A stretch of DNA of 64,000 nucleotides from Stutzerimonas xanthomarina (GTDB taxonomy: Bacteria > Pseudomonadota > Gammaproteobacteria > Pseudomonadales > Pseudomonadaceae), in assembly GCF_003935375.1 (NCBI RefSeq), contig NZ_RHQM01000005.1, positions 248,001-312,000 of the forward strand, written 5' to 3'. Within the stretch, counting starts at the first letter, position 1. Each line of letters starts with the position of its first letter. Shown here piece by piece: positions 17,611 to 27,111 of this stretch. A program made the position numbers and the translations under genes. Below the pieces are notes generated by a model that saw only the letters and a list, made by a program, of their open reading frames with translations, did no database searches and had not been told where the DNA came from.

Positions 17611-20367
17611 TCAGCTGTCGACCTGGATTTCCTGCTCCAGGCGGCTGATGGCGGCGTCCAGCTCGTCGAGCGCGGCCTCGCTGTCCGGATGGTTCTGCTT
17701 GAGCAGGGTCTCGCTCTGCTGACAGGCGTTGCGCAACTGCGGCACGCCGCAATAACGGGTGGCGCCATGCAGGCGGTGTACGCGCTCGATCAACGCCTGG
17801 CGATCTCCTGCCTGGCGGGCTTCGCGAATGGTTCGGCGGTCGCCTTCCAGTGACTGCAGCAGCATGCCGAGCATGTCATCGGCGAGATCGGCCTTGCCTG
17901 CCGCCAGGCGCAGGCCTTCTTCCTCATCCAGCACTTTCAGGCTCGGTTCAGCCTGCTGCGGCGGCTCCGCTGCACGTTGCGGCTGGCTGCGTAGGGCCAG
18001 GCCGGTCCACTTCAGCACCACCTGGGCGAGCTGCCGGTCGCTGATCGGCTTGGTCAGGTAGTCGTCCATGCCGCTCTGCAGCAGCGAGCGTTTCTCGTTC
18101 GCCAGTGCATGAGCCGTGAGCGCGATGATCGGTAACGGCGCGCTGTTGTTGGTGTGCTCCCAGTGGCGAATGGCTTCGGTGGCCTGTCGGCCGTCCATGC
18201 CGGGCATTTGCACGTCCATAAGGATCAGGTCGAACGCATGCTGCTTGACCGCTTCCAGCGCGGCGTGGCCGTTATCCACCGCAACGACTTCGGCGCCCAT
18301 ATCGCCGAGCAGCGTTTTTACCAGCAGCAGGTTGGCCGGATTGTCATCCACGCAAAGCACACGCGCCGGCCGGTCGGGCGCCGCTGCGGTGGGTTCCGGG
18401 TAGCTTTGGTTGGGGCGTACCAGCGCCACCAGTACGCGTTGCAGCTTGCGCGTGCAGGCGGGTTTGCCCTGCAGCTGGGTATAGCTGTGGGCTTCCGGGA
18501 GGGCGTCGTGGTAGTGGCCCTGCTCGGTGGTCGGGCACAGCACCACGCATTTGCAGCCGAGCGCCTCGATTTCCATCAGGCGCCGGCTGAGCGCGTCCGG
18601 CTCGATTTCGCGGCCGGTGACGCCGAGCACGGCGAGGTCGATCAGCTGGCTGCCCTGGCGCTGAGCGCTGATGGTTTCCTGCATCTGGTCGAGGGTATCG
18701 AAGGTATGCACTTCGAGGCCGAGGCTTTCCAGCTGATGCTGCAATGCCTGGCGGGCCAGTGGGTGCTGCTCCAGCAATGCGATCCGCCGGCCCTGCAAGG
18801 CCGGGTGCGGCAGGTCTTCGATGTCGTCGCGTGCCTTCGGCAGGCTGAGGCTGATCCAGAACTCGGAGCCTTCGTCGGGGATGCTGTCGACACCGATCTC
18901 GCCGCCCATCTGCTCGATCAGTCGTTTGGAAATGACCAGTCCAAGGCCGGTACCGCCTGGCTGGCGCGACATGGAGTTGTCCGCCTGACTGAAGGCCTGG
19001 AACAGCGCGCGCAGGTCCTGATCGGTCAGGCCGATGCCGGTGTCCTGCACGCTGATGCGCAGCTGGGCGCGATCGGTATTGTCGTCCTCGACCATGGCGC
19101 GGACGGCGATGGTGCCTTCGTTGGTGAACTTGATGGCGTTGCTGATCAGATTGGTCAGCACCTGTTTGAGGCGCAGCGGATCGCCCAGCAGCGACAGCGG
19201 CGTGTCGCGATAGACCAGGCTGACCAGCTCCAGATGCTTGGTGTGTGCAGCTGGGGCGAGGATGGTCAGTGTGTCCTCGATCAGATCACGGAGGTTGAAC
19301 GGGACACTGTCGAGCACCAGCTTGCCGGCCTCGATCTTGGAGAAGTCGAGAATCTCGTTGATGATTCCGAGCAGGCTGTCGGCGGACTGCTCGATGGTGC
19401 CCAGATAATCCTGCTGGCGCGGAGTGAGGTCGCTTTTCTGCAGCAGCTGGGTGAAGCCGAGGATGCCGTTCAGTGGCGTGCGGATCTCGTGGCTCATGTT
19501 GGCGAGGAATTCGGATTTGATCCGGCTGGCCTCCAGGGCCTCCTTGCGCGCCAGATCCAGTTCGATGTTCTGGATCTCGATGGTTTCCAGGTTCTGCTGC
19601 ACATCCTCGGTGGCCTGGTCGATGCTCTGCTGCAGTTCTTCACGGGCGCTGAGCAGTGCTTCGGCCATGCGGTTGATGCCGGACGCGAGCTCGTCCATTT
19701 CATGGCTGCCCAATGGTGGCAGGCGGGTTTCCAGGTGGCCGTCCTTGAGCTGCGCGACGGCGCCTTTGACACGCTGCAGCGGCAGGCTGATGGCGCGGCT
19801 CATGCGTAGAGCCAGCAGGGCGGTGATGATCAGGCCGGCACTCACCAGAAACAGGCTGGTCAGCAGGCTGCGATAGCCACGCAGCAGGGTGTTGTGGTGC
19901 GACAGTTCCAGCTCCAGCCAGCCGATCAGCTTTTCGTCCGGCCCGCGGGTTTCGTCGGCGAGGTTGAGGTGGCGGCTGAGCACCGGCATGAGGATGCGCG
20001 TGTGGTCCATGCTGCTGACGCGGGTCAGGCTCTCCGGATCGCCCGGCGGTGGCGGGGTCAGCATTCGCGGGCCGGCGTGTACGCGTTGAACGCGTTCGGG
20101 ATCGAGAATGGTCACGGCGCGGACGTCGGCCTGATCCAGAACCTGGGTCAGGATGCGCTGCAGGCGTTTGTCGTAGCCCAGATTCATGGCGGGCGCGGCC
20201 AGTGGCGCCAGCTGCTCGGCGATGAGCTGGCCGCGCTCGTCGAGCTGGTGGCGCATCTCGGACAGCTGCATCCAGGTGAAGTAGGCACCGAGCACCACCG
20301 CCAGCAAGGTGCTGGGCAGCAGCGTCAACATCAGCACGCGGCCACGAATTCCTAGGTCTTTCAGCAC
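17611..20367 (-). CDS. gacS: Hybrid sensor histidine kinase GacS (BarA type)
   Basis: A 918-residue inner-membrane sensor that phosphorylates GacA and so activates the RsmY/Z small RNAs that sequester RsmA/CsrA. The order is: TM1 about 11-31, periplasmic domain, TM2 about 168-188, HAMP about 190-245, HisKA with His293 (MSHEIRTPLNG), HATPase (GGTGLGLVISKRL), a degenerate receiver, a receiver with Asp near 718 (LILMDVQMPGMDG), and Hpt with His864 (VHRLHGATR). The N terminus MLKDLGIRGRVLMLTLLP is the Pseudomonas GacS signature. All phosphorelay residues are intact, so the gene looks functional; gacS is otherwise prone to spontaneous mutation. Confidence 0.96.
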   Translation of the reverse strand: MLKDLGIRGRVLMLTLLPSTLLAVVLGAYFTWMQLSEMRHQLDERGQLIAEQLAPLAAPAMNLGYDKRLQRILTQVLDQADVRAVTILDPERVQRVHAGPRMLTPPPPGDPESLTRVSSMDHTRILMPVLSRHLNLADETRGPDEKLIGWLELELSHHNTLLRGYRSLLTSLFLVSAGLIITALLALRMSRAISLPLQRVKGAVAQLKDGHLETRLPPLGSHEMDELASGINRMAEALLSAREELQQSIDQATEDVQQNLETIEIQNIELDLARKEALEASRIKSEFLANMSHEIRTPLNGILGFTQLLQKSDLTPRQQDYLGTIEQSADSLLGIINEILDFSKIEAGKLVLDSVPFNLRDLIEDTLTILAPAAHTKHLELVSLVYRDTPLSLLGDPLRLKQVLTNLISNAIKFTNEGTIAVRAMVEDDNTDRAQLRISVQDTGIGLTDQDLRALFQAFSQADNSMSRQPGGTGLGLVISKRLIEQMGGEIGVDSIPDEGSEFWISLSLPKARDDIEDLPHPALQGRRIALLEQHPLARQALQHQLESLGLEVHTFDTLDQMQETISAQRQGSQLIDLAVLGVTGREIEPDALSRRLMEIEALGCKCVVLCPTTEQGHYHDALPEAHSYTQLQGKPACTRKLQRVLVALVRPNQSYPEPTAAAPDRPARVLCVDDNPANLLLVKTLLGDMGAEVVAVDNGHAALEAVKQHAFDLILMDVQMPGMDGRQATEAIRHWEHTNNSAPLPIIALTAHALANEKRSLLQSGMDDYLTKPISDRQLAQVVLKWTGLALRSQPQRAAEPPQQAEPSLKVLDEEEGLRLAAGKADLADDMLGMLLQSLEGDRRTIREARQAGDRQALIERVHRLHGATRYCGVPQLRNACQQSETLLKQNHPDSEAALDELDAAISRLEQEIQVDS

Positions 20368-20458
20368 AGTCCGTCCACCGATCCTGATTGCAGCGCGCTA
20401 GTGTAGCGACTCGGCTCGGTGGAATCTGCACGCCAGGTCTAGCTGTGGCGTCGCAGCC

Positions 20459-21085
20459 TCAGTCGAGGCCGCGGATTTCCTTGCCGTTGAAGTCCGGCAG
20501 TTTCCAGTGGAAGGTCATCGCCAGGACGCGGAACAGGAAGCCGCTGCCCAATGCTGCCAGAGTGGCCAGCGTGGTATTGATCTCCAGCCACAGCATGCCG
20601 ACGTAGAAGACACCGGTGAACAGCGCGACGGTGGCGTACAGCTCGCGCTGCAGAACCATCGGCACCTGGTTGCACAACACGTCGCGCATCAGCCCGCCGA
20701 AGATGCCGGTGATCACGCCAGCCAGTACGACGATGGACGGGTGTGCGCCCATGCCCATCGCCACATCGCAGCCGATCACGGTGAACGCTACCAGGCCGAG
20801 GCCATCCACCAGCAGGAAGACCATGCGCAGGTGATGCAGGTGGCGGGCGATGAAGCCGGTGACGATCGCCGCGCCGATGGTGAAGGTCAGATACTCCGGG
20901 TGAGCGATCCAGCCGACCGGATAATGACCGAGCAGCACGTCCCGCGCGGTGCCGCCACCCAGCGCCGTCACGGTGCCGAGAAGGCAGATGCCGAACAGGT
21001 CCATGCCGCGGCGCATACCCATGATGGCGCCGGACATCGCTTCGGCCGTGATGGCAATCAGGTAGATGGTGTGCAGCAGTTCCAC
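20459..21085 (-). CDS. TRIC-type (UPF0126) membrane channel
   Basis: An inner-membrane protein of 208 residues and seven helices. It has the duplicated signature of the TRIC/UPF0126 fold: GGGTARDVLLG near residue 44 and GGLMRDVL near residue 129. Prokaryotic TRIC proteins form trimeric cation (K+) channels; some UPF0126 members have been linked to amino-acid uptake. It is divergent from an ArgP-like LysR gene, with 139 bases between the starts. Confidence 0.87.
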   Translation of the reverse strand: MELLHTIYLIAITAEAMSGAIMGMRRGMDLFGICLLGTVTALGGGTARDVLLGHYPVGWIAHPEYLTFTIGAAIVTGFIARHLHHLRMVFLLVDGLGLVAFTVIGCDVAMGMGAHPSIVVLAGVITGIFGGLMRDVLCNQVPMVLQRELYATVALFTGVFYVGMLWLEINTTLATLAALGSGFLFRVLAMTFHWKLPDFNGKEIRGLD

Positions 21086-21224
21086 GACGATACTCCGGAG
21101 GGGCTGGCTGCACGCCAGTTGGGCGCTGCAGCGAGGGATGCGCGATTATGGAGCAATGATGGCTAAATTTGTCGTGGCTAAGTATTTTTAGGCCATCCAA
21201 ACATTTTCTTAATCGGCAGGTCGC

Positions 21225-22118
21225 ATGAATCTCGATCCGAAGCAGACCGAAGCGTTTCGCACGGTGATCCGTACTGGCAGCTTCGAACAGGCTGCGCAGC
21301 GCCTGCACCTGACGCCACCGGCGATTTCACAGCGGGTGCGCGCACTGGAGAGTGCGCTGGGCAGCGCCTTGGTTGTGCGCAGTCGACCCTGCCGACCCAC
21401 CGAAACCGGTCAGCGCCTGCTGCAGTACCTCAAACGCGCCACCCTGCTCGAGGCCGATCTGCTGGCGGACCTCGCCGAGCGCAGCGATGCGCCACTGGTC
21501 GTGGTCGCGGCGCTCAATGCCGACAGCCTGGGCACCTGGTTCTTTCCGGCGCTGGCCGAGGTGCTGATCCGCGAGCGGGTCTTGCTTGATCTCACCGTCG
21601 AGGACCAGGATCACACCTACAGCCTGCTGGAGACGGGTCTGGCGATCGGTTGCATCAGCACCGAGCCCAAGCCGATGCGTGGCTGCACGGCCAGCCCGCT
21701 GGGCAGCATGCGCTACCGACTGGTGGCATCCAGCGAGTTCCGGCAGAAGCATTTTGCCAATGGGCTCACCCGCAACGCCGCGCGCAAGGCGCCGGTGGTC
21801 GCCTACACGCGCAAGGACACCCTGCAGTCGTCGTTCCTGCTGCGCCGCTTCGGGCTGCCGGAGGGCGCCTATCCCTGCCATTTCGTCCCCGGTGCCGAAC
21901 CGCATTTCAGCGCGATTCGCTACGGGCTGGGGTACGGGATGGTGCCGGAACTGTTGCTGCATGATGCGTTGCAGACTGGCGAGGTGGTCGATCTGGCGGC
22001 CGACGAACCGCTGGAAATTGCCCTCTACTGGCACACCTGGAAGGTGCAATCACCGCGTATGGAGCACCTTTCGCGACAGATCATCGAAGCGGCGCCGAAG
22101 ATCCTTGCGCGGCCATAG
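21225..22118 (+). CDS. argP: ArgP/IciA-type LysR regulator
   Basis: The product has 297 residues. ArgP-family hallmarks are the start MNLDPKQTEAFRTVIRTGSF, the helix-turn-helix LTPPAISQRVRALE, and the downstream ALNADSLGTWFFPAL block. In E. coli ArgP senses lysine and arginine and controls the exporter argO and lysine genes. Here no LysE/ArgO-type exporter is adjacent; the divergent neighbour is a TRIC channel. An AGGT ribosome site precedes the ATG. The symbol is by family only. Confidence 0.85.
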   Translation: MNLDPKQTEAFRTVIRTGSFEQAAQRLHLTPPAISQRVRALESALGSALVVRSRPCRPTETGQRLLQYLKRATLLEADLLADLAERSDAPLVVVAALNADSLGTWFFPALAEVLIRERVLLDLTVEDQDHTYSLLETGLAIGCISTEPKPMRGCTASPLGSMRYRLVASSEFRQKHFANGLTRNAARKAPVVAYTRKDTLQSSFLLRRFGLPEGAYPCHFVPGAEPHFSAIRYGLGYGMVPELLLHDALQTGEVVDLAADEPLEIALYWHTWKVQSPRMEHLSRQIIEAAPKILARP

Positions 22119-22233
22119 CCTGATCGGGAGGGGCGGCGGGTGAGCCGATGTCGTGGCGGACAGGCAGAGACGGTCTGCCCGTCGTCGAGCGTTGCCGGTA
22201 TCATGGCAACCTTTTCCGCTGCCGTGCGACGCC

Positions 22234-23136
22234 ATGACTACACACTATCCGACCATTGCCGATTGCATCGGCAACACCCCGCTGGTTCGCCTGCAGCGGC
22301 TGCCGGGTAAGACCAGCAACACCATTCTGGTCAAGCTCGAGGGCAACAATCCGGCCGGTTCGGTCAAGGACCGCCCGGCGCTGTCGATGATCAACCGTGC
22401 CGAGATGCGCGGCGACATCCAGCCCGGCGATACCCTGATCGAGGCGACCTCCGGCAATACCGGGATCGCCCTGGCCATGGCGGCGGCGATCAAGGGCTAC
22501 CGGATGGTCCTGATCATGCCGGACAACTCCACGGCCGAGCGCAAGGCGGCGATGACCGCCTATGGCGCCGAGCTGATCCTGGTCAGCAAGGAAGAGGGCA
22601 TGGAGGGTGCCCGCGACCTGGCGTTGAAGATGCAGGCTGAAGGTCGCGGCAAGGTGCTCGATCAGTTCGCCAATGGCGACAACCCGGAAGCGCACTACAA
22701 CAGCACGGGGCCGGAGCTCTGGCGGCAGACTCACGGCAGCATCACCCATTTCATCAGCTCCATGGGTACCACCGGAACCATCATGGGCGTCTCGCGCTAC
22801 CTCAAGGAGCAGAACGCCGCGGTGCAGATCGTCGGCCTACAGCCGATGGAGGGGGCGGCCATCCCCGGCATCCGCCGCTGGCCGCAGGAATACCTGCCGA
22901 AGATCTATCAGGCCGAGCGCGTCGACCGCGTCGTCGACATGTCGCAGGCCGAGGCCGAGCAGGTCATGCGCCGTCTGGCCCGCGAAGAAGGCATCTTCTG
23001 TGGCGTGTCCTCCGGTGGCGCCGTTGCCGCGGCGTTGCGTCTGTCGCAAGAGGTCGAGAACGCGGTGATCGTGGCGATTATCTGTGATCGTGGCGACCGC
23101 TATCTGTCGACCGGTGTGTATGACGCGCCCAATTGA
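22234..23136 (+). CDS. cysM: Cysteine synthase B (O-acetylserine sulfhydrylase)
   Basis: The PLP enzyme (300 aa) makes cysteine, or S-sulfocysteine from thiosulfate, from O-acetylserine. K45 in NPAGSVKDRPA is the Schiff-base lysine, and EATSGNTGIALA at about 68-79 binds the substrate carboxylate. The C-terminal GVSSGGAVAAAL is also conserved. The N terminus TIADCIGNTPLVRLQ and the short C terminus fit CysM rather than CysK. The ATG at 22234 is chosen over the open frame to 22153. Next to rlmD-relA-mazG as in other Pseudomonas. Confidence 0.95.
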   Translation: MTTHYPTIADCIGNTPLVRLQRLPGKTSNTILVKLEGNNPAGSVKDRPALSMINRAEMRGDIQPGDTLIEATSGNTGIALAMAAAIKGYRMVLIMPDNSTAERKAAMTAYGAELILVSKEEGMEGARDLALKMQAEGRGKVLDQFANGDNPEAHYNSTGPELWRQTHGSITHFISSMGTTGTIMGVSRYLKEQNAAVQIVGLQPMEGAAIPGIRRWPQEYLPKIYQAERVDRVVDMSQAEAEQVMRRLAREEGIFCGVSSGGAVAAALRLSQEVENAVIVAIICDRGDRYLSTGVYDAPN

Positions 23137-23221
23137 CTCGCGCATCAGCGGCGCGCTCCCATGCGCCGCATTGCGTCGCCCATGACATTTTCAACGAACA
23201 CAACAGCGCAGGTTTCAGCTG

Positions 23222-24574
23222 ATGGCCAAACGTAGCGGCGCTCTGCGCTTTCAACCTAGCGGCGGCGAGCGCAAGCCCCAGGTGCCGGTCGGCAAGAAGC
23301 AGCGCCTGATTATCGAGCGACTGGCCAATGATGGGCGCGGCATTGCCTTCATCGAGGGGCGCACCTGGTTCGTCGAAGGCGCGCTGGCTGGCGAAGAGGT
23401 CGAGGCGCGCGTGCTGGCTGGGCGCAGTCAGATCGTCGAAGCGCGCTGCGAGCGCGTGCTCCAGGCCAGTGCGCAGCGTCGGGCCGAACCCTGTCCGCAT
23501 GCTCGCCGATGTGGCGGCTGCAACCTGCAGCATGTGCCCGTCGCCGATCAGCTTGCGCTGAAACAGCACACGCTCGCCGAGCAGTTCGCGCGGGTGGCCG
23601 ATCTGCAGCCGGAGGTATGGGCCGAGCCGCTGGTGGGACCGGCTTTCGGCTATCGCCGTCGCGCTCGGTTGGCAGTGCGCTGGGACGTCAAGCGCAAGCA
23701 TCTGGACATCGGTTTCCGCGCCAGCGCCAGCCAGGAAATCGTCTCCATCAGTGAATGCCCGGTTCTGGTACAGCCCTTGCAATCGCTGCTGCCGGCATTG
23801 CTGGCTGCATTGCGTGATCTGAGCAAGCCGCAGGTTATCGGCCACGTCGAACTCTTCAGTGGTACGGCCGAGGCGGTGCTGATCCGCCACACCGCAGCCT
23901 TGTCGGAAACAGACGTGGCACGTTTGCGCAGCTTCGCCACCGTCAATGGAGCGCAGCTCTGGTGGCAGGGCGAAGGTGAGCCTGAATCGGATGATCCCGC
24001 GGCGACGCTGGGTTACCGACTGGATGCCTGGGATCTGGAGCTGGCCTGGCGTCCGGGCGATTTCGTCCAGGTCAACGCGCCGGTCAATGATGCGATGGTC
24101 GCTCAGGCTCTGGAATGGCTGGACGCCGGCCAGGATGAGACAGTGCTTGATCTGTTCTGCGGGCTAGGCAATTTCAGCCTGCCGCTGGCGCGCTCGGGCG
24201 CTCAAGTAGTGGGTGTCGAGGGTGTCGAGACGATGGTTACGCGGGCGCAGGAAAATGCCCGTCGCAATGCTCTGGCGCACGCGCACTTTTATCGGGCCGA
24301 CTTGTCGAAGCCGCTGGCTGACGCACCCTGGGCGCGCAATGATTTTGCCGCGGTGCTGCTCGATCCGCCGCGCGACGGCGCGCTGGAAATCGTTCGACAA
24401 ATGTCGAAGCTGAAGGCGCGGCGCGTGGTCTATGTTTCATGCAATCCGGCCACCTTGGCGCGCGATGCGCGCGAGCTGGCCAGCCAGGGATATCGCCTGA
24501 AGCGTGCGGGTGTGCTGGACATGTTCCCGCAGACCGCCCACGTCGAGGCCATGGCGTTGTTCGAGCGGGGTTAG
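23222..24574 (+). CDS. rlmD: 23S rRNA (uracil1939-C5)-methyltransferase RlmD
   Basis: A 450-residue TrmA-family enzyme that methylates U1939 of 23S rRNA. The order is: an N-terminal TRAM RNA-binding domain, the 4Fe-4S ligands C91-x5-C97-x2-C100 ([10 protein letters not shown]) with a fourth Cys near 181 (SECPVL), the SAM motif [15 protein letters not shown], and the catalytic cysteine in [13 protein letters not shown]. The C terminus ([17 protein letters not shown]) is family-typical. An AGG site lies just upstream. It probably shares a transcript with relA, which follows after 106 bases. Confidence 0.95.
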   Translation: MAKRSGALRFQPSGGERKPQVPVGKKQRLIIERLANDGRGIAFIEGRTWFVEGALAGEEVEARVLAGRSQIVEARCERVLQASAQRRAEPCPHARRCGGCNLQHVPVADQLALKQHTLAEQFARVADLQPEVWAEPLVGPAFGYRRRARLAVRWDVKRKHLDIGFRASASQEIVSISECPVLVQPLQSLLPALLAALRDLSKPQVIGHVELFSGTAEAVLIRHTAALSETDVARLRSFATVNGAQLWWQGEGEPESDDPAATLGYRLDAWDLELAWRPGDFVQVNAPVNDAMVAQALEWLDAGQDETVLDLFCGLGNFSLPLARSGAQVVGVEGVETMVTRAQENARRNALAHAHFYRADLSKPLADAPWARNDFAAVLLDPPRDGALEIVRQMSKLKARRVVYVSCNPATLARDARELASQGYRLKRAGVLDMFPQTAHVEAMALFERG

Positions 24575-24591
24575 CGCTCGACGCTGCATTC

Positions 24592-24611
24592 TTGACAGGC
24601 GAATTGCCTGT
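24592..24611 (+). promoter_or_regulatory. Palindrome overlapping a TTGACA hexamer upstream of relA
   Basis: TTGACA (24592-24597) overlaps a perfect 6-5-6 inverted repeat, ACAGGC-GAATT-GCCTGT (24595-24611), about 70 bases before the relA ATG. The expected -10 position (24615-24620) is poor. The element could be an operator, or a short hairpin ending rlmD mRNA; there is no T-run. Confidence 0.35.
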
Positions 24612-24680
24612 GGTTCAACCGACCGGCACGCAGAATGCCGGCGTTCATGGCGCATTAGCTGCGCAGAAGGGAAGGTTTAG

Positions 24681-26924
24681 ATGGTACAGGTCAGAGCGCT
24701 TCAGCCGATCAATACGGACGGTAGTATCAACCTGGATGGCTGGCTCGATCATGTGCTGGGGATGGACCCGGCACTCGACCGCGCGGCTCTTAAGGAGGCC
24801 TGCGAGTTTGCCCGCGAGGCGGAACAGCAGGCCAATGCGGCGCAGAACCTCTGGAGTGAAGGCACCTCCAGCTACCAGATCGGCCTCGAGATCGCCGAGA
24901 TACTCGCCGACCTCAAGCTGGACCAGGACAGCCTGGTCGCCGCCGTTATCTACCGTGGCGTGCGCGAAGGCAAGATCCAGCTGGCCGATGTGAACCAGCG
25001 TTTCGGCCCGGTGGTGGCCAAGCTGGTCGAAGGCGTGCTTCGCATGGCGGCGATCAGCGCCAGTCTCAACCCACGCGAATCGCTCGTGCTCGGCTCCCAG
25101 GCGCAGGTGGAAAACCTGCGCAAGATGCTGGTGGCCATGGTCGATGACGTGCGCGTCGCGCTGATCAAGCTGGCCGAACGCACCTGTGCCATTCGCGCGG
25201 TGAAGCTGGCCGACGACGAGAAGCGCCAGCGCGTCGCCCGCGAAGTCTTCGACATCTACGCGCCGCTGGCCCATCGCCTGGGCATCGGCCATATCAAGTG
25301 GGAGCTGGAGGACCTGTCTTTCCGCTACCTCGAGCCCGAGCAGTACAAGCAGATCGCCCAGCTCTTGCACGAGCGTCGCCTCGATCGCGAACAGTACATC
25401 CAGAACGTCGTGCAGCAGCTCAGGGACGAACTGACTGCGACCGGCATTCAGCCCGACATCGACGGGCGTGCCAAGCACATCTATTCCATCTGGCGAAAGA
25501 TGCAGAAGAAAGGCCTGCAGTTCAGCCAGATCTACGACGTTCGCGCCGTTCGCGTGCTGGTGCCGGAAGTTCGCGATTGCTACACCGCGCTGGGGATCGT
25601 GCATACCCTGTGGCGGCACATTCCGAAGGAGTTCGACGACTACATCGCCAACCCCAAGGAGAACGGCTATCGCTCGCTGCACACCGCGGTGATCGGCCCG
25701 GAGGGCAAGGTGCTGGAGGTGCAGATTCGCACCCACGCCATGCACGAAGAGGCCGAGCTGGGCGTCTGCGCGCACTGGCGCTACAAGGGCACCGATGTCA
25801 ATTCCGGCTCCGACCATTACGAGGAGAAGATCGCCTGGTTGCGTCAGGTGCTCGAATGGCACGAAGAGCTCGGCGACATCGGTGGCCTGGCCGACCAGCT
25901 GCGGGTGGATATCGAGCCTGATCGAGTTTACGTGTTCACCCCGGACGGCCATGCCATCGATCTGCCCAAGGGCGCCACGCCGCTGGACTTCGCCTATCGA
26001 GTGCATACCGAGATCGGCCACAACTGTCGCGGTGCCAAGATCAACGGGCGCATCGTGCCGCTCAACTACAGCCTGCAGACCGGCGAGCAGGTGGAGATCA
26101 TCACCAGCAAGCACGGCTCGCCGAGCCGCGACTGGCTGAACCCGAACCTGGGCTACATCACCACCTCACGCTCGCGGGCGAAGATCGTCCACTGGTTCAA
26201 ACTGCAGGCTCGTGACCAGAACGTCGCCGCCGGCAAGGCGCTGCTGGAGCGCGAACTGGGACGTCTGGATCTGCCGCCGGTGGACTTCGACAAGCTGGCT
26301 GAAAAGGCCAACCTGAAGAACGCCGAGGACATGTTCGCGGCGCTTGGCGCGGGTGACCTGCGCCTGGCGCACCTGGTCAACATGGCGCAACAGCTGGTCG
26401 AGCCGGAGCGCGGTTACGACCAGCTGGAGCTGATTCCGCGGCGCTCGGCGCCGTACAAGCCGGGCAAGCGCGGCGACGTGCAGATCCAGGGCGTCGGCAA
26501 CCTGCTGACGCAGATGGCCGGCTGCTGCCAGCCGCTGCCGGGCGATCCCATCGTCGGTTACATCACCCAGGGCCGCGGTGTCAGTATCCACCGTCAGGAC
26601 TGCCCGTCCGTGCTGCAACTGGCCGGGCGCGAGCCGGAGCGGATCATCCAGGTCAGCTGGGGGCCGGTACCGGAGAAGACCTATCCGGTGGAAATCATGA
26701 TCCGCGCCTACGACCGCGCCGGCTTGCTGCGTGACATCTCGCAGATGCTGCTCAACGAGCGCATCAACGTGCTGTCGATGAACACCCGCTCGAACAAGGA
26801 AGACAGCACCGCGCAGATGACGCTGACCATCGAGATTCCCGGGCTGAACGCGCTGGGTCGCCTGCTCAGCCGTATTTCGCAGTTGCCGAACATCATCGAA
26901 GCCAAGCGCCAAAGAGCGACGTAA
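24681..26924 (+). CDS. relA: GTP pyrophosphokinase (ppGpp synthetase I)
   Basis: Ribosome-associated (p)ppGpp synthetase (747 aa) of the stringent response. The N-terminal hydrolase-like domain lacks the HD pair: in VIYRGVREGKIQLADV the metal-binding residues are replaced, as in monofunctional RelA. The synthetase domain (YSIWRKMQKKG, YDVRAVRVLVPE) follows. Next are a TGS domain (VYVFTPDGHAIDLPKGATPL), a zinc-finger region (CCQPLPGDPIVGYI) and a C-terminal ACT domain. A GAAGGGAAGG ribosome site precedes the ATG. The MazG nucleotide phosphatase next door is a functional partner in some bacteria. Confidence 0.97.
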   Translation: MVQVRALQPINTDGSINLDGWLDHVLGMDPALDRAALKEACEFAREAEQQANAAQNLWSEGTSSYQIGLEIAEILADLKLDQDSLVAAVIYRGVREGKIQLADVNQRFGPVVAKLVEGVLRMAAISASLNPRESLVLGSQAQVENLRKMLVAMVDDVRVALIKLAERTCAIRAVKLADDEKRQRVAREVFDIYAPLAHRLGIGHIKWELEDLSFRYLEPEQYKQIAQLLHERRLDREQYIQNVVQQLRDELTATGIQPDIDGRAKHIYSIWRKMQKKGLQFSQIYDVRAVRVLVPEVRDCYTALGIVHTLWRHIPKEFDDYIANPKENGYRSLHTAVIGPEGKVLEVQIRTHAMHEEAELGVCAHWRYKGTDVNSGSDHYEEKIAWLRQVLEWHEELGDIGGLADQLRVDIEPDRVYVFTPDGHAIDLPKGATPLDFAYRVHTEIGHNCRGAKINGRIVPLNYSLQTGEQVEIITSKHGSPSRDWLNPNLGYITTSRSRAKIVHWFKLQARDQNVAAGKALLERELGRLDLPPVDFDKLAEKANLKNAEDMFAALGAGDLRLAHLVNMAQQLVEPERGYDQLELIPRRSAPYKPGKRGDVQIQGVGNLLTQMAGCCQPLPGDPIVGYITQGRGVSIHRQDCPSVLQLAGREPERIIQVSWGPVPEKTYPVEIMIRAYDRAGLLRDISQMLLNERINVLSMNTRSNKEDSTAQMTLTIEIPGLNALGRLLSRISQLPNIIEAKRQRAT

Positions 26925-26957
26925 GGCTCAGCACAGAGGCGGCGCCAACCGCGCCAT

Positions 26958-26983
26958 GGTGGATGGGTGAAGCGTCATCCACC
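26958..26983 (-). repeat. REP element 1 (minus orientation), between relA and mazG
   Basis: A hairpin formed by GGTGGATG (26958-26965) and CATCCACC (26976-26983). Read on the minus strand it aligns over 26 bases with the elements at 27037 and 27955. The flanking CCTACG/CGTAGG is shared with element 2, which faces the opposite way. Confidence 0.75.
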
Positions 26984-27036
26984 CTACGATGCAATACGGG
27001 TTTTTTTGGGGCGTTTGGCCCGTGACCGAACCGTAG

Positions 27037-27062
27037 GGTGGATGTCGCTTTTTACATCCACC
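27037..27062 (+). repeat. REP element 2 (plus orientation), before mazG
   Basis: GGTGGATGT (27037-27045) pairs with ACATCCACC (27054-27062). With element 1 it forms an inverted pair 53 bases apart, a BIME-type unit. The mazG start lies 50 bases downstream. Confidence 0.8.
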
Positions 27063-27111
27063 GTGATGTCATCAGCGTCCCTCACCAGCCCTCGATTCGC
27101 TGAGGAATCCT

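Noticed and set aside
18154..19809. 551-residue open frame antisense to gacS
   Set aside because: Shadow of GC-rich codon bias: gacS on the other strand has every kinase motif. This frame has no ribosome site, domain or sensible composition.
24645..26114. 489-residue open frame antisense to relA
   Set aside because: Lies wholly against the relA synthetase region with no start signals or motifs.
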